A DNA stretch of 64,000 nucleotides from Orthonyx spaldingii (Eukaryota; Chordata; Aves; Passeriformes; Orthonychidae), in contig VZTJ01003817.1 of the NCBI GenBank assembly GCA_013397795.1, positions 1,054,001 through 1,118,000 on the forward strand. The letters are read 5' to 3'. Below are positions 1-12,139 of the stretch, one piece after another (within the stretch, counting starts at the first letter, position 1; the number at the start of each line of letters is the position of its first letter). Both the position numbers and the translations under genes were made by a program. The notes under the pieces were generated by a model, which made no database searches, was not told where the DNA came from, and worked only from the letters and a program-made list of their open reading frames with translations.

Positions 1-2389
1 TCCATCCATTCAGAAATCTCTCATTCCACACATATACAATCCTATTCAGGAACTCGTAAAGACAATTACAACATTCAGTGCATTTCTAAATGATCTTCCC
101 CTTGGAGTATGTCCACTCAGATAAATAAGAATTTTGAGATCAGGCAAGATAACACTGTGGATCTTGGATGACCATCAGCAATGACTAAACTTAGGAGTCC
201 CAGAAGCCACTTTACTAGTAACCTTTATAACTCTCACTGGAGTTGTAGTGGCAGATCACTTATACAAATGCTTTTCCCAGCAGAGAGGAGGACACATTTG
301 TCTTTTTCTGAAAGCTCAACTGTTTGCTTCCAACAGCCCTGTCAGTTGACTTATCAATACTAAATTTCTCAGCTGCTAAATCAGTGGGCTGAAGTTCTCC
401 CCAACTGGAGAACAAACAAAAGGATGAAGAATTGAGAAGCCTGAGGATCAGAATTGTATCATGACAGAGGGATCAAGGGCAATGTGCTAAATGGCAAAGG
501 TATCATGAAGATGGACACTTTCAGACACATGAAAATTTACAGACACAGAAACATGACTCCAAGTATTTTTGTATACTTTTTAATAATTTCAGCAATATAA
601 AAAAATATTTTTTAATATTTTAGTATGGAAAAAAGTTAATATGAATGCATGAAGTTCTGGTTTAAAGTCACAAATATGCATTAAAATAGCATTGCTAACT
701 TTCTACACCTTTGGCTATATGGCATTAATAGATTCCTAATTAAAATATGCTAAGTACATTAATTTAGTAACACAATGCTCTCAGTCACATGGTGTGATTT
801 TTGGGGCCGTCCTGTGCAGGGCCAGGAGTTGGACTTTGATGATCCTTGTGGGTCCCTCCCAACTCAGGACATTCTGTGATTCCATGAAGAATTATTTTTA
901 TTAAGAAAGTTGAAACTTATTTTGATTTAATCTATGTATACAAAGCTAGAAAGAGGTACCTTGTCATGCATCTTATCAAGTACATTTTGACTGAGGTCAG
1001 GAACCTTGGTCAGACCATTTATACATGCACACGAGTAGCCAACATGCTGAGCTTCAGGATCAAAACTTCATTGCATTAAAACTTCACAAAGTACCAGTTT
1101 TCATCCACATCTGAAGAAACTAAGGTGCATTTTATTAACATCACTTAGACAGAAGATTACTCCATGCATGAATACTCTTCATCACAACAAAAGAGTAAAA
1201 ATGCATGCCATTCATACAAAACATCACTGCACTTTTCATAAGATATCAATATGGCTACTTATGTCTCTGTGGGGTTGTTTTATTTCTGTGCCAGTTTGTA
1301 TCAGAACCCAGGGCACTGGGGTTTAGAAGAATTGTGTGGACAGGGATAGAGTCAAATGAAATCAATTGCAGCCATGGACATCTGTTTACAGGAGCAGGGC
1401 AGGCAGGCACCCTGTCTTTTTCTGTCTGAGTATGTAGTACATTACAGATGTCAATGAAAACAAGCTTAGTTTTTGTATAGGCCTGATGCCTATTTTTACT
1501 GTTGATGTTTTAATGCCATTAGGTAATACAAACCAGAACTCAAAACATTTTCCACAGTGTGTAATCCAAATTCTAATCCAAGAACCCACTGTGTACTTGA
1601 GTCTGCACAGTGTCTACAGGAACTTTTTATAGAATGTGTTTTGTCTTTATAGCATAAACAAACTATCATCAGCTTGTTTCAATATATACAACTTCTATAT
1701 GCCATGATCCCTTGTCTTATATCCTCCATCTCTGAAACATCCGAATGCCTCACAATATATTTGTTTTGATTTGAATAGGAAAAATATAAAGAGAAAAGTT
1801 TGAAAGCTTCTAAAATAATGTTGGGTATTAATATACTTGAAACAGAGGGTGGGCTTGAAGAACATCCTTTCACGCCTTAGGCCAAACTTCAGGAAACTTG
1901 TATTGCTTTCACAGGTAAGTTGCTGGAATGATGTGTTAAGCATCAGCATAAAAATCAGCAGAAATTACATGTGCTGTCAGAACTAAAGTGGTGTGATACC
2001 CCCACCTCCCCAAAACTAACGTAATTCAGCCAAATTAATGGAGTTAACCCAGACCCTGCATCTGAGATTGATAATGCTCTACCATCCAAATGCTATTACA
2101 AATCTCAACTGACACCAAGTATTTTAAACAGAAGAATTATGTTCTGCTGCTTCTGATATCTTAAATTTTAAACTTATTTTACTGGACTAGTTTTCTTCAC
2201 CTGTCAGTAGGATTTATATGTAGGGTCATACACACTTCAAACACGTTTCTACATTTAAACATGGAAAGTTGGCAGAAAGGAACAATCTTACATTTCCTAA
2301 AATTGTTTCACCACACTTAGGGACCTGCACTTACTTCAGGCTCTCCACTGAAGTGTGATTTCCCCAACTTCTACAAACGCACTGAAGAA
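1..2389. other. Non-coding, probably intron of the leftward gene
   Basis: AT-rich sequence with only the CR1 tail at 771-887. No exon with family similarity and proper splice sites was found. If the CpG island at 2390-3640 is a leftward promoter, this is its first intron. Confidence 0.6.
771..887 (+). mobile_element. CR1 retroposon 3' end fragment
   Basis: The segment carries the CR1 3' consensus: GGTGTGA, a CCTGTGCAGGGCCAGGAG stretch, GATCCTTGTGGGTCCCT, CCAACTCAGGA and a terminal TTCTGTGATTC. It is strongly 5' truncated, as most CR1 copies are, and has no coding capacity. Confidence 0.9.
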
Positions 2390-3640
2390 CTGGGGTTGTA
2401 CTGCGACTGTGGGCTTTGAGTCAGTAAAGCCCTGCACGGTAACACCTGCACGGACAGCACCTCCAGGTAAAGCCAGTGCCTTGAGCGAGCTTGTCAGAAA
2501 CCCAAGGAGGGGTGTTTCACCCATCGACGGTTCCGAACCTTTACAGCAGCAGCAAATGCTACCCCAGGACCAGCAAACAAGGTCCCACACGTGCCGCCCA
2601 GGAGCCCTCAGGTGCCTTTCCCCGTGTGCCCGACACCCACTAGTGCCACATCCACCCCCGTTCTCCCTGGCTGCAGCAGTCCAGCGCTGGCCCCACGGCC
2701 ACCAGGGCCCGCAAGGGAACGCCAGCGCCCTTTTCCCGACGGCGGACAGAGAACGCAGGGGCAGCGGAGAACTCCTGGGCTGCTCTCCCCGACGGCAGGA
2801 ATACCCCGGGGCGAGGCGGGGACCAGCGCTCATCCCGCCGCACCACGGAGGTTCGCACCTCGCTGGACTGGGCACTTGGGACCCCTCCCCACCACGTCCC
2901 CGCCAGCCGAGAGGCCCCGGCAGCGGCGCTCCCTCCAACCCCTCGCCCACCCGACCCCGAGGAAGGAGGGGAAGGCGGCAGAGAGGAGCCACTTACGCGG
3001 CCCGGGCACGGCTCCCTGCGGCGGCTGCGGGCTGGGTGTAGCGGCAGCGGCAGGGCTCTCTCGGCAGCCAAAGGCGGAGCGCTCCTCCCTCCCGTCAGGG
3101 AGCCCCCATGCCCGGCAAGCAAACCCCACCCCGCCCCGCCGACCCCTGCCCGCCCTTCCTCTTCTCCTCCCTCCAGGAGCCGGGGCAGCGCGGCGCGGGG
3201 GCGCAGTGGGGATGGGGGTCTTCCCTAAAGGGTCGGACCGCGTTCCCCGCCGTGCCCCCTGGGGAAGGGAGGACGGCAAACCAGCCCCGACACCGCGGTG
3301 TCAGAGCCTGTACAGACACCTCCGCGGGAGCGACCATTGGAGTCCCATCCCCGATGTTCTCCCACTTCTCATTCCCAGCAACCACGCGGTTCTCTAACCT
3401 TGCTTTGCCCCGAGTGCTTTGATGTTCTGCACGCGAATAGCCCCGGCGGGGGTTCACGAAAGATCCTCCCTCAGAAACAATTTTCCCCGCAGCTTCATAG
3501 GGGTGAGCCTGCCTGCCGGGGCTTTGCGCTGGGAGCGGGAGGAGCGGCTGCTCCCGGGCCGGTCGCCTACCAAAAGCCCCTGGGCGCTTGCTGGATCTGT
3601 TTTTCGAGGCACCTTCCAGGAGCATGTGGTGGAATTTTGT
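2390..3640 (-). promoter_or_regulatory. CpG island, likely promoter of a divergent upstream gene (SLC7A2 candidate)
   Basis: About 1.2 kb of very G+C- and CpG-rich DNA stands alone in AT-rich surroundings. Several long overlapping open frames here come from the base composition and match nothing I recognise. Two - strand GTAAGT donors (plus positions 2991-2996 and 2329-2334) favour a leftward transcript. In mammals SLC7A2 lies upstream of MTMR7 and points away from it, so this island is the natural candidate for its promoter. No SLC7A2 coding exon is visible to the left, which would fit a large first intron. The gene name is inference. Confidence 0.55.
2997..3120 (-). other. Possible non-coding first exon of the leftward gene
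   Basis: On the - strand a GC-rich stretch ends at a strong donor, CCGC followed by GTAAGT (plus 2991-2996). This is the usual look of a 5' UTR exon in a CpG island. The upper boundary is arbitrary because no transcription start can be read. A second GTAAGT donor at plus 2329-2334 could end an alternative or longer exon. Confidence 0.35.
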
Positions 3641-4127
3641 GAGGAAGCTCCAGGCAGTGGTGGGAACGAAGGTGAAAGAGCCGCCCTATCTGTCCTAGCA
3701 GATAACACTTCCTATGTTTGTTTTGGGAGACATCATAGGCAACATTTGTCTGAGAGCAGCAGAAAGTGACACAGGATGGGTACAAGAACAAGGGAGCTTC
3801 TTTTCATTCTAGTGTTGTCAAGCACTGCCTTTGCCTACAAGTCTTGTTATATTTGTTTGAGATACCTGGAACTTGGCAGCTCTATCTGCCCACAGGTTGA
3901 AGAGTTTTAGTGCCTCTCTCTGCTTCAGCCTAAATAATTCAAATAATTTCTCTCAGCCAGATATATTTAAAAACTCATTTTAAGGCTAAGAATAACCTTA
4001 GGCTAAGAATAGCTAATGCTAAGAGTAACATCAAGAATAGCCGGAATAAATCTTACAGTCATCATCTTTTTCTCCCTCCATATATTCTACCTACATAGGT
4101 CCTTTCCTTTTAACACTGTAATCTGAA

Positions 4128-4716
4128 TTGCCCGGCTGGTTCAGGGAGGTGATTATCCCACTCAGCTCTGTGCTGCTGTGGCCTCACATAGAATATGGTG
4201 TGCAATTTTGGGCACCAGAATATGAGAAGAATATAAAGCTATTAGAGTGTCAAAAGGAGACTACAAAGATGGTGAAGGGTCAAGGGGGGAAGCCAGGAAG
4301 CCATATGAGGAGAGGCTGAGGTCACTTGGTCTATTCATCCTGAAGGAGACTGAGGGGAGATACCATAGCAATCTTCAACATCCTCATGAGGGGAAGCAGA
4401 GGGGCAGGTACTCACCTATTCTCTCTGGTGACTCAACAGAACCTGATGGAATGGCCTGAAGTTGTGTCAAGGGAGGTTTAGATTAGATATTTGGAAAAAA
4501 AATTTCACCCAGAGGGTGGCTGGGCACTGGAACAAGCTCCCCAGGGAAGTGGTCAGAGCACCAAGCTGTCTGAGTTCAAGACGCATTTGGACAATGCTCT
4601 CAGGCATATGGTGTGACTCTCGGGACTGTCTTGTGCAGAACCAGGAACTGGACTTTAATGATCCCAGTGGGTCCCTTCCAACTCAGAATGTTCTGTGTGA
4701 TTCTGTGAATACATAA
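4128..4716 (+). mobile_element. CR1 retroposon, 5'-truncated, about 590 bp
   Basis: This is the longest CR1 copy here. It includes the end of the reverse-transcriptase ORF and 3' UTR, with recognisable text such as AGGTTTAGATTAGATAT, GGCTGGGCACTGGAACAAG and GGGTCCCTTCCAACTCAG, ending near a TTCTGTGAAT tail. Open frames within it are broken CR1 remnants. It lies about 120 bp left of an LTR. Confidence 0.92.
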
Positions 4717-4784
4717 AACCCTTGGGCATACCTTTACAAATTTTGACTATGGGTCTGCTCATCTCTTTTCTATGATATTCTGTC

Positions 4785-4838
4785 AGTATATATGGTGTGT
4801 GTGTGTACATATATATGTAAATATGTACATTATATATT
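4785..4838. repeat. TG/TA dinucleotide-rich microsatellite
   Basis: An interrupted run of GT and TA dinucleotides immediately left of the LTR at 4838; the LTR's TATAT duplication lies inside this tract. Confidence 0.85.
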
Positions 4839-5365
4839 GTACTAGTTTGAAAACAAACCAGTGGGAGACTGCAAGTCAGAATTATAATTTAATAGGAAAA
4901 TTAAAATAAATGCAATAATACAAGACAAAAAACTGACAGAGTCAGGATACAATCTAACACACTGTTAGTCAGGGTGGTGGTAGCAGTTCAAATGAAGTGG
5001 TTCAGTTGAAGCGGTGATCCTGTAGAAGGGTCTGGTCTCCACCTGAAGGTCCAGTGGTAGCTCTTGTCCTCTGGGAATCCAGTAGGCAGGGCTGACTTGT
5101 GCAGTTCCAAAGCCCAGGTTATATTCAGTTGGGAATGCTTGGCTCCTCCCCCCTGGGCGGAGCATCTCACAATGGGATGACGTAATTCCAGTGAGGTAAT
5201 TCCAGTGAGTCATGCAGTGGGATCTTGACGGCCCATTAACAGAGATAACACCTGGAGGGAGTTATCAGGGGTGAGTCATGACAGGAGATAACTAACACTG
5301 CCCCACCTGTTTTAACAGCTTGTGGAGATGGTAATAGAATATATCTTATATTGCAACCTAGGACA
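4838..5365 (-). mobile_element. Solo ERV LTR (ERVL-like), 528 bp, with 5-bp target duplication
   Basis: The element has TG...CA ends (TGTACTAGTTTG ... CCTAGGACA) and is flanked by TATAT on both sides (4833-4837 and 5366-5370). A 5-bp duplication is typical of ERVL elements. Reading the - strand gives a sensible LTR order: GC box (CCGCCC), AATATAA TATA-like box, then an ATTAAA polyadenylation-type signal. No internal retroviral genes flank it. The sequence resembles LTRs I associate with passerine genomes. The flanking DNA is TA-rich, which slightly weakens the duplication as evidence. Confidence 0.82.
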
Positions 5366-5508
5366 TATATGCATATATCCTCACACATGCATCCCTACTG
5401 TAGGCTTTCAGGAAACAGAGGTTGTTCCATGAATGCCAGAACTAATGATACCGTTGACTCGTGTAAAAAGGTCTTATCTTTGAATTTTTCTGTGACATGT
5501 TTAAATTT

Positions 5509-5511
<3 letters not shown>

Positions 5512-5551
<40 letters not shown>
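5512..5551. repeat. 40-bp T homopolymer with nearby N
   Basis: Forty consecutive Ts, followed by T-rich sequence and an undetermined base at 5589. The length is unreliable and is probably a sequencing or assembly compromise. Confidence 0.9.
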
Positions 5552-5553
<2 letters not shown>

Positions 5554-7538
5554 TACAATATTTCTAAAATCTTTTTTTATTTATTCTANTTTTTTGCTTA
5601 GATCAAAATTTTCCAACAAATTTTTTCATGATACCTAGACCTTGTGCTACCAGCAGATCACATGTAAGTAACACTTCACTGCTGAGGAAAACGCTTATGT
5701 AAATTGCTATGAACAGGCCTTCAAGTTGGCTTGTGATAATATTTTAAAAAGACCAGCGATCACATATCATCACCAACTATCCTCAGTTCAAGCTAGTTAC
5801 TAAGCTTACATTTCTCAAAAAATTAAGCTAATACATTTCCATAGAGATTTCATACCAACCCTACAGTGCTTCTACCCACTCCACATCTATATGATTTCCT
5901 GAAGAGACTAATGACATGTTCTGTCAGAATGCAGGCAAAAGCCCATGAAGGTCTGAACCGTTTTCAGCAATCCTAGATTTCTATCTGTTTTTGGTTGAGG
6001 GCTTACAGATTGAATATATGCCCTTCTGTTTCATTTTTTTGGATCTAAATGTTGTTTGTTCTTTGAGCAAGGAGTTTTCTACCTTAAATATAATAGCCTT
6101 TACTGTTAAAAAATTATTAGTGTAGGCTTCAGCTGAAACACTTTTCTTCTGTGAAGATTTCACCTGAAGCAGTTGTGTGTATGTGCCTGTCTTTGTCAAA
6201 ACTGCCTATAAAGTGTGAAATTAAACATTTGCACTCAGTATTAATGGGGTATTAGCTCTAATTATACTACCTTGCTCTGTTAACAACTTTGTTGTTTGAT
6301 ATGTCTTTCCCTGGTCTCTCAGTCACTGTGGTGGCTTTGAAATACTGACAGATTCACAACTAGTTTTATAAAAAGTACAGAGTGTCACAGATATCAGCAA
6401 GCATGTTTCTGGGCATTCTGATAGTCCTGTACAGCCATAGCTTTCCTTTTCTTCAGTAGTAAGTCCTTTCCTGATGACTGTGCAGCCATAGTAAAGTGAC
6501 TCTTTTTGGAACAGTTCCCATTTTGTGGGTGTCAAATTCAGGTTGTCAGTCTTCAATTTATCGCTAGCAGCTTGTAAATGTCTCGGTTCTGATTCAACTG
6601 TTTGGTATGTACTAACGTACTATGTAATTAAAGCAAATATCAGTTGTTCCAAGTTTTGGTTTTGCAGCCTCCCAGGGAATGCATTTATCCAGGCTTAGCT
6701 ATTCTGTGATTCTGTCCAACAGTCAATGTACAGCTTCAGCTCACAAACATTCAGTCCAGCTCTAAACCAGCTAGACCAGAAACTAGTCATGAAGTTCACT
6801 GCTGATATCAAACACGCCCAAGAATTTTTTCTTAATTTAACAAGTCTTCGTGGGTATGTTTGGAGTCAGCAATGAGGTCTATATTTCCATGATTACAGGA
6901 AATAGGCAAGAATTAGTCTAGGTGAATGACATTCCTGCTGCCATCACTGCGCTGTTGCACACTGCCTGGACTGCTGTATGAAAATAATCAAAAGTACTTT
7001 TGCTGTCCTTGTTCAGACTAGGACATTGTATATTTCCTTTCAAAAGTAGCTTAAATTCCATCTTTAACCTGGCTGGGTTTTGCCTTTCTCCTTCTAGAGG
7101 GAAACTCTTTCAGAACTGTAAATCTGAAAGAAGGCAGATATCGATAACTCTGATTGAGTTCTCAGTCTGTGAGTCTCTTGCTTCTATGATCATGCGGAGG
7201 GCCAATCTGACAAGATAAGAAGAGCAGAACCATATCTGGGGGCTGACTGTTTAGTGACTTAGCACTTCTTAAGTGAATTTATGGCTATAAATTAAACTAA
7301 TCTCTGTTTATTTGCAGAAAAATAATCATACTGGTCCATAACAGCGGACCATACTGTTAAACAGTCATGTTGTGTTCTCATGTGGTTGGACTACTTTTAC
7401 ATTTAAATTCTCATTAGAATTTTTCATCTTTCCTTTTCTGAACGTTTCAGATACAGTGTCATCAGCCTACTAAGAAATAGCTACATCAACAAGGTAAGCA
7501 ATACAGTGAAGATTTTTTTCACAACAAACATCAGTTAT

Positions 7539-7570
7539 TCAGAGAAATCATGTTTCTCTGATTTCTCTGA
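7539..7570. repeat. Inverted repeat, 12-bp stem, 8-nt loop
   Basis: TCAGAGAAATCA at 7539-7550 is the exact complement of TGATTTCTCTGA at 7559-7570. It could form a hairpin, but the arms are too short for a typical microRNA precursor. Confidence 0.8.
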
Positions 7571-10500
7571 GACTAAGGAGCAGCCTATTCAACCAAAACA
7601 TTGGCAATCAGGAAGTTATTTGCCTTTTCCCTTGCCCTTTCCCTTGCCATGTGTACAGAACAACAGTTCTGACTAAATGTTCCAATCCATTTAATGAAAT
7701 TACGAATGTGACACATGAAATCTTCTGAATACTACTGAAGGGCAATTTTCCAGTAACTGGATTTGTAAACACAAATGTTTTACTAAGTGCTCTATATACT
7801 ACATTACATGTGAGAACTCAGATGCTAAAATAATTAGGCACAACAGAATAAATTCGGCTCACCAAATCTGTGATACAAAATCAGTTTTGTGAAATTTACA
7901 CTTACCCAGCATATTCTTGCTGTACTGTATATGCTTTTATTGCATGAATATGAAATGACCATTCTCCACCACATTCTTTAGCTGATAAATTCAAGGAAAT
8001 TTTTATCATGTGTACAAAAGAAAATGAAAAAATTACTCATTCTCTTTCTTTCCCCCACTCTTCATCTTCCACCTGAGTGAAGCAATTGAAATGTAATACT
8101 GTGATCTCATTTTGAAAATTCTAATATTTTCCTCTGTTAATGTGTTCCTTTCACCTTCCTGTTTTCCACTGTGTTTTTCTATGTCATTCTTTCTGTTCTG
8201 AGTATTTATTGTCTTGTGTCCTATTGACAGGAGGAAATGTTGAAAGAGATAGTACTAATATACTTAATGAACATACAGTAAACAATGTCTGAAGTTTAAA
8301 TGTACTTGTGAGCTGTGCTGGTTGGTGATCTGGGGGGCAGGAGGCTGAGGTCTAGCGTTCTCCCTCTTCACCACCTAGCTCATGGCAAAGTTATTCATAG
8401 ACATCGGTTCTTTGAGGAATGTAAATACTGTAAAAATGAAGGCATTCTTCCTTGAAAACAGGTTAATGCTGATATGGCTATGACAGAATTATGTAGCAAA
8501 GCAGAAGGTTCATGTTTTGGCTGCCTGGACTACATTTAGCCATTAGATAACTAAGGATTTTTATTATGCAGAATAGATTGTCCTTTAAACTTTTAAAATA
8601 CAAACACAGAGGGGAAAAACATTTGTGAAGGAAAAAAAGCCAAGAAGTATTTTTAATCTGCATTCATAAATAGAAAGCACTGTATTTTATTAGACTGAAC
8701 AACAACAAAAGGGCATTTAAAGAAATCATGGAAAGGTAGTGTGTCTCTGTAAGTAATTAATTACCCATTTGCAGGGAAAAAAGAAGTATGAAGATTTAAA
8801 AGAATATTTACATGAACACTGGATGACAATTTTTAACAGTTGGGGATTTATTTTCTGTAGAGAACTTGGCAGTGTAGAGTCAAAATGAATTATTGCTTTT
8901 CCCCAGTAGGAAAGAAGTTCTAGCAGGACTTGATCCTCAGCTGCCTAAAGCAGGCTTGCCATTTGACACTTCCAGGGGGTGTACCAAGGGGAGTGTAAGG
9001 GGGAGTGGCAGGAGAGCTGCAATCATCTCCTCTTTTCCAGTGAACAACACTGAGGTGACCAACAAGTACTTCCAGAAACCTATGGCAAGTCTCAGGCATT
9101 AAGCAACTGAGACCATGACAATGAAACTTTTAAACGTAGACGGAACGCATGCTAAGAAACTTGCCCAGCCTCATCAGCAAAGAAAACACGCTTTTTGTTT
9201 CAGTTTTCAGCAGGTTGCTTACATATTAACCACTGCTTAACTGTCTCTGTTTGCAGGCTCAACATATTCTCCTCTGGGATCAGAATTTGCTTAAGTACTT
9301 AGCGTTTGATTAGCCATAATGAATCACATGAGTTGCCTCAGTAAGCTAGTATTAGGTGACCTGCTGAAACTGTACCAGCAGCATGAATTTTGGCCCATTT
9401 AGAGAAAGAAATGTGTCTTATGGGATTGTGTGGGTTGGCTTCTTTTCATCTCTTCTACTTTTCCACATGACCTGTGCATCAAATTGACACCTTAATTTGT
9501 CTGAGAGAAGTAAAGGAGGTAATCTCTTAAATTAAGTTGGGGTAGTGATTTTGGTTTCTGACTCTTTCTAAGACATGAAATAGCTGCAAGTTTTTCAATC
9601 TGATCTATATAGAGCTGCTAGTTAAATTCAGAAATTGTAGGCACTAGTTATGCATTTGTGCATCATATGCATTACTCAGTGGAGTTCTGCACAAAATCTG
9701 CATCTGCCGATGCAGGCTTGTCTGGTATGGGGAACAGCAGAAAGGAAACTATAATGTGTTGCAGCAGAATTGAATGCTAAGGTTTAAACTGGAACTAAAT
9801 ATGGTCCTATAAATGTGCTTCTATTGGATACTGTTATTGTTATCAGTTCTGCAAGCTCCGAATAGCTTCTGACCCATAGACTTTTCATCTTTCCCGGCAT
9901 GAGCAGAACCCATAGACTGTATGACTTAATGTCCTCAGACATTCAGCTGTCTTGAAGAGTCCAAACTTTCAGTTTAGAGGTAAGAATGTACCTTGCCTGT
10001 GATTATAAAGAAAGTTTGGATAACCTGATACAGATGCTGTCCCATTGAGCTTCTGGGATTCCTGAAAACAAAAGTTCACACTTGAGAACCAACCTCTATG
10101 TAAAGGTTTGTATGTTTCTGTGTAAAGAATGCTCAGGTTGTCTTTTGACAAACAAGTTTTTGATTCTGTATTCTGGTAACTATTTATATAGAGCTTTGTG
10201 TCTCTGCTATTATAGATTTCCTGACATGTGAACTTGGTTCTCGAGAAGTCAGGAGGCTTTAACACTCCATGCCAACTGTGCACTATAGACACATCATGAG
10301 AAACATGAGCTGCTCTACACCTTTCAGTCAGATAGATAATTTTAATGCCAAAGGCATTCTACATCAATGGCACCGGCCTTTAATTAATTATCAGTCTATT
10401 ACTTTGATGTTCACCATACTTTTTAGCTTCAGTTCAGCAGTTTTACACTTTATCCTAGAGCTCCTGCTTATCACAACCTCCACCTCTGCTAAATCAGTTT

Positions 10501-12096
10501 CTGTGGTTCAGCATGTCTCTGTCACTCACAAAACTGACCAAAATTTTTTAAAAATTACTTTTGAGAGTAAAGGAATACTTTCAATCAGCTTTCCCAGGAA
10601 GATTTCACTGACCTTTGGGTTGCTGTGTAGTCCCCAAAACAGCTATTCTTCCCCTTCTCTGTGGCCGAAGATGTGAGAGGAGAACTTCCCACAGGAAAAG
10701 GGTGGGAGAGAGCAGCCAGATGTGAAAGACTTAAACAGCCCTTCTGCCCTTGGAAAAGAAGGAGTATAAATATATAGTGACACATTTTTAAGTTCAGCTC
10801 TGCCTAGCATGGTGGGAAGGAAATTCTCTGAATCATTCAGTCCCAGTTATACCACTGGGGAAACCATAATGTCAGCACACTCTGCTCCATCTCTGCATAA
10901 GAAGAGCATTCATTAATTACTGAAATATTCCCCGAGGAAAATAATGTTTACAGCTGGGGCACATAATTGACTACAGAGATGCCACAGATTCTATGACTAG
11001 GTACATTGTGTATGTCTGTGCTCATCGCTGTTTCAATGTGTATAGTTTATAACTAAGTATACATTACACATATATGTACTCTGAAGCTCATTAAAATGAC
11101 ACGTTTGCAGCTTTTGACGAGATGAAGTTAAATTTTTAAGTGGTAAGGAAGAAAGCAAAATCTTGGATATCGCACATAATTTTTCTTCATGATTTAGAAG
11201 ATTTGCTCTTCAAGTTTTTTATTCAAAGAAAAATATCACCTAGATAACTTCCTACAACTGCCACTGGATTTTGCATTTGACCAGTTTGTTCACTTTCTCT
11301 TCTGAACAATACAATAGAAGGCACCAACCAAACAGTTGTATTATTCCACTCCTGCAGTTACTATTCATCAATAAGACATGACGTGATCATTGAAAATGTA
11401 TCCTGGAAAATTCTTTGAACCCACCAGAGGATTCTAGGGTATTAAATCTAGGGTATTATTCATATGATGGATTTGTATCCTCCACCTTTCTGTACACTGC
11501 TATTCATTTCCTTGAATTAAGAGTATGAGTAATGCAGTGTTGTTTTCTTCTTTTAATACGTGAAATGTGCTGAGCTTAACTGAGCAACAAGTGATAGAAG
11601 ATTTTATTTTTATGATTACATCAATACTTATATTTTATCTGCTCTAGCCACCCATATATGTACCTGAGTCCTGCCTGTAGCCACTTACACAGGAGGAATA
11701 AACAATCTACCGTGTAGAAAGCAGTGAATCATGGCTTTAAATATGAATGTGTATTTGCTTAATACATTTGTATATATCTAAATTTGCATTATAATTTCTT
11801 ATTCTTTGGCTGATCTTTACATTTGTTAAAATGCTGACGCACAAGACACTATATAGTACGCTTACTAAATACATGGAAACTGCAAAGAAAAACCTTGTCA
11901 AAGAACTGTCAGCTGCCACAGGACAATTGCTCTCATCAAATCCTGCTTTGAGATGTATATCTATTATACTGAAATCTGCAGGGCAAATATTCAGAAAAAA
12001 AGGTTTTTATCACAGCAAATATACGACTGATGGGAGATGTGATTGCAGCATGTATTTAAAAGGCTAAGTTTTGGGAAGAGAGAGGAATTGTTTAGG

Positions 12097-12139
12097 TTGG
12101 CAAAAGATGATGTTGGCAAAAGATGATGTTGGCACAAGA
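12097..12139. repeat. 16-bp tandem repeat, 2.7 copies
   Basis: Two exact copies of TTGGCAAAAGATGATG (12097-12112 and 12113-12128) followed by a partial copy with one change. No gene is associated. Confidence 0.9.

Noticed and set aside
2336..3769. Long overlapping open frames on both strands (up to 268 codons)
   Set aside because: They lie in a CpG island where stop codons are rare, are rich in Pro/Arg/Ala/Gly, contradict one another and match no family I know.
4128..4716. Three short + strand open frames
   Set aside because: They are pieces of a 5'-truncated CR1 retroposon.
5351..5638. 95-codon frame with a long phenylalanine run
   Set aside because: It is created by a 40-T homopolymer and crosses an N.
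6696..6720. Possible CR1 tail (ATTCTGTGATTCTGT)
   Set aside because: Only the terminal repeat-like octamers match; no adjacent CR1 body is recognisable.
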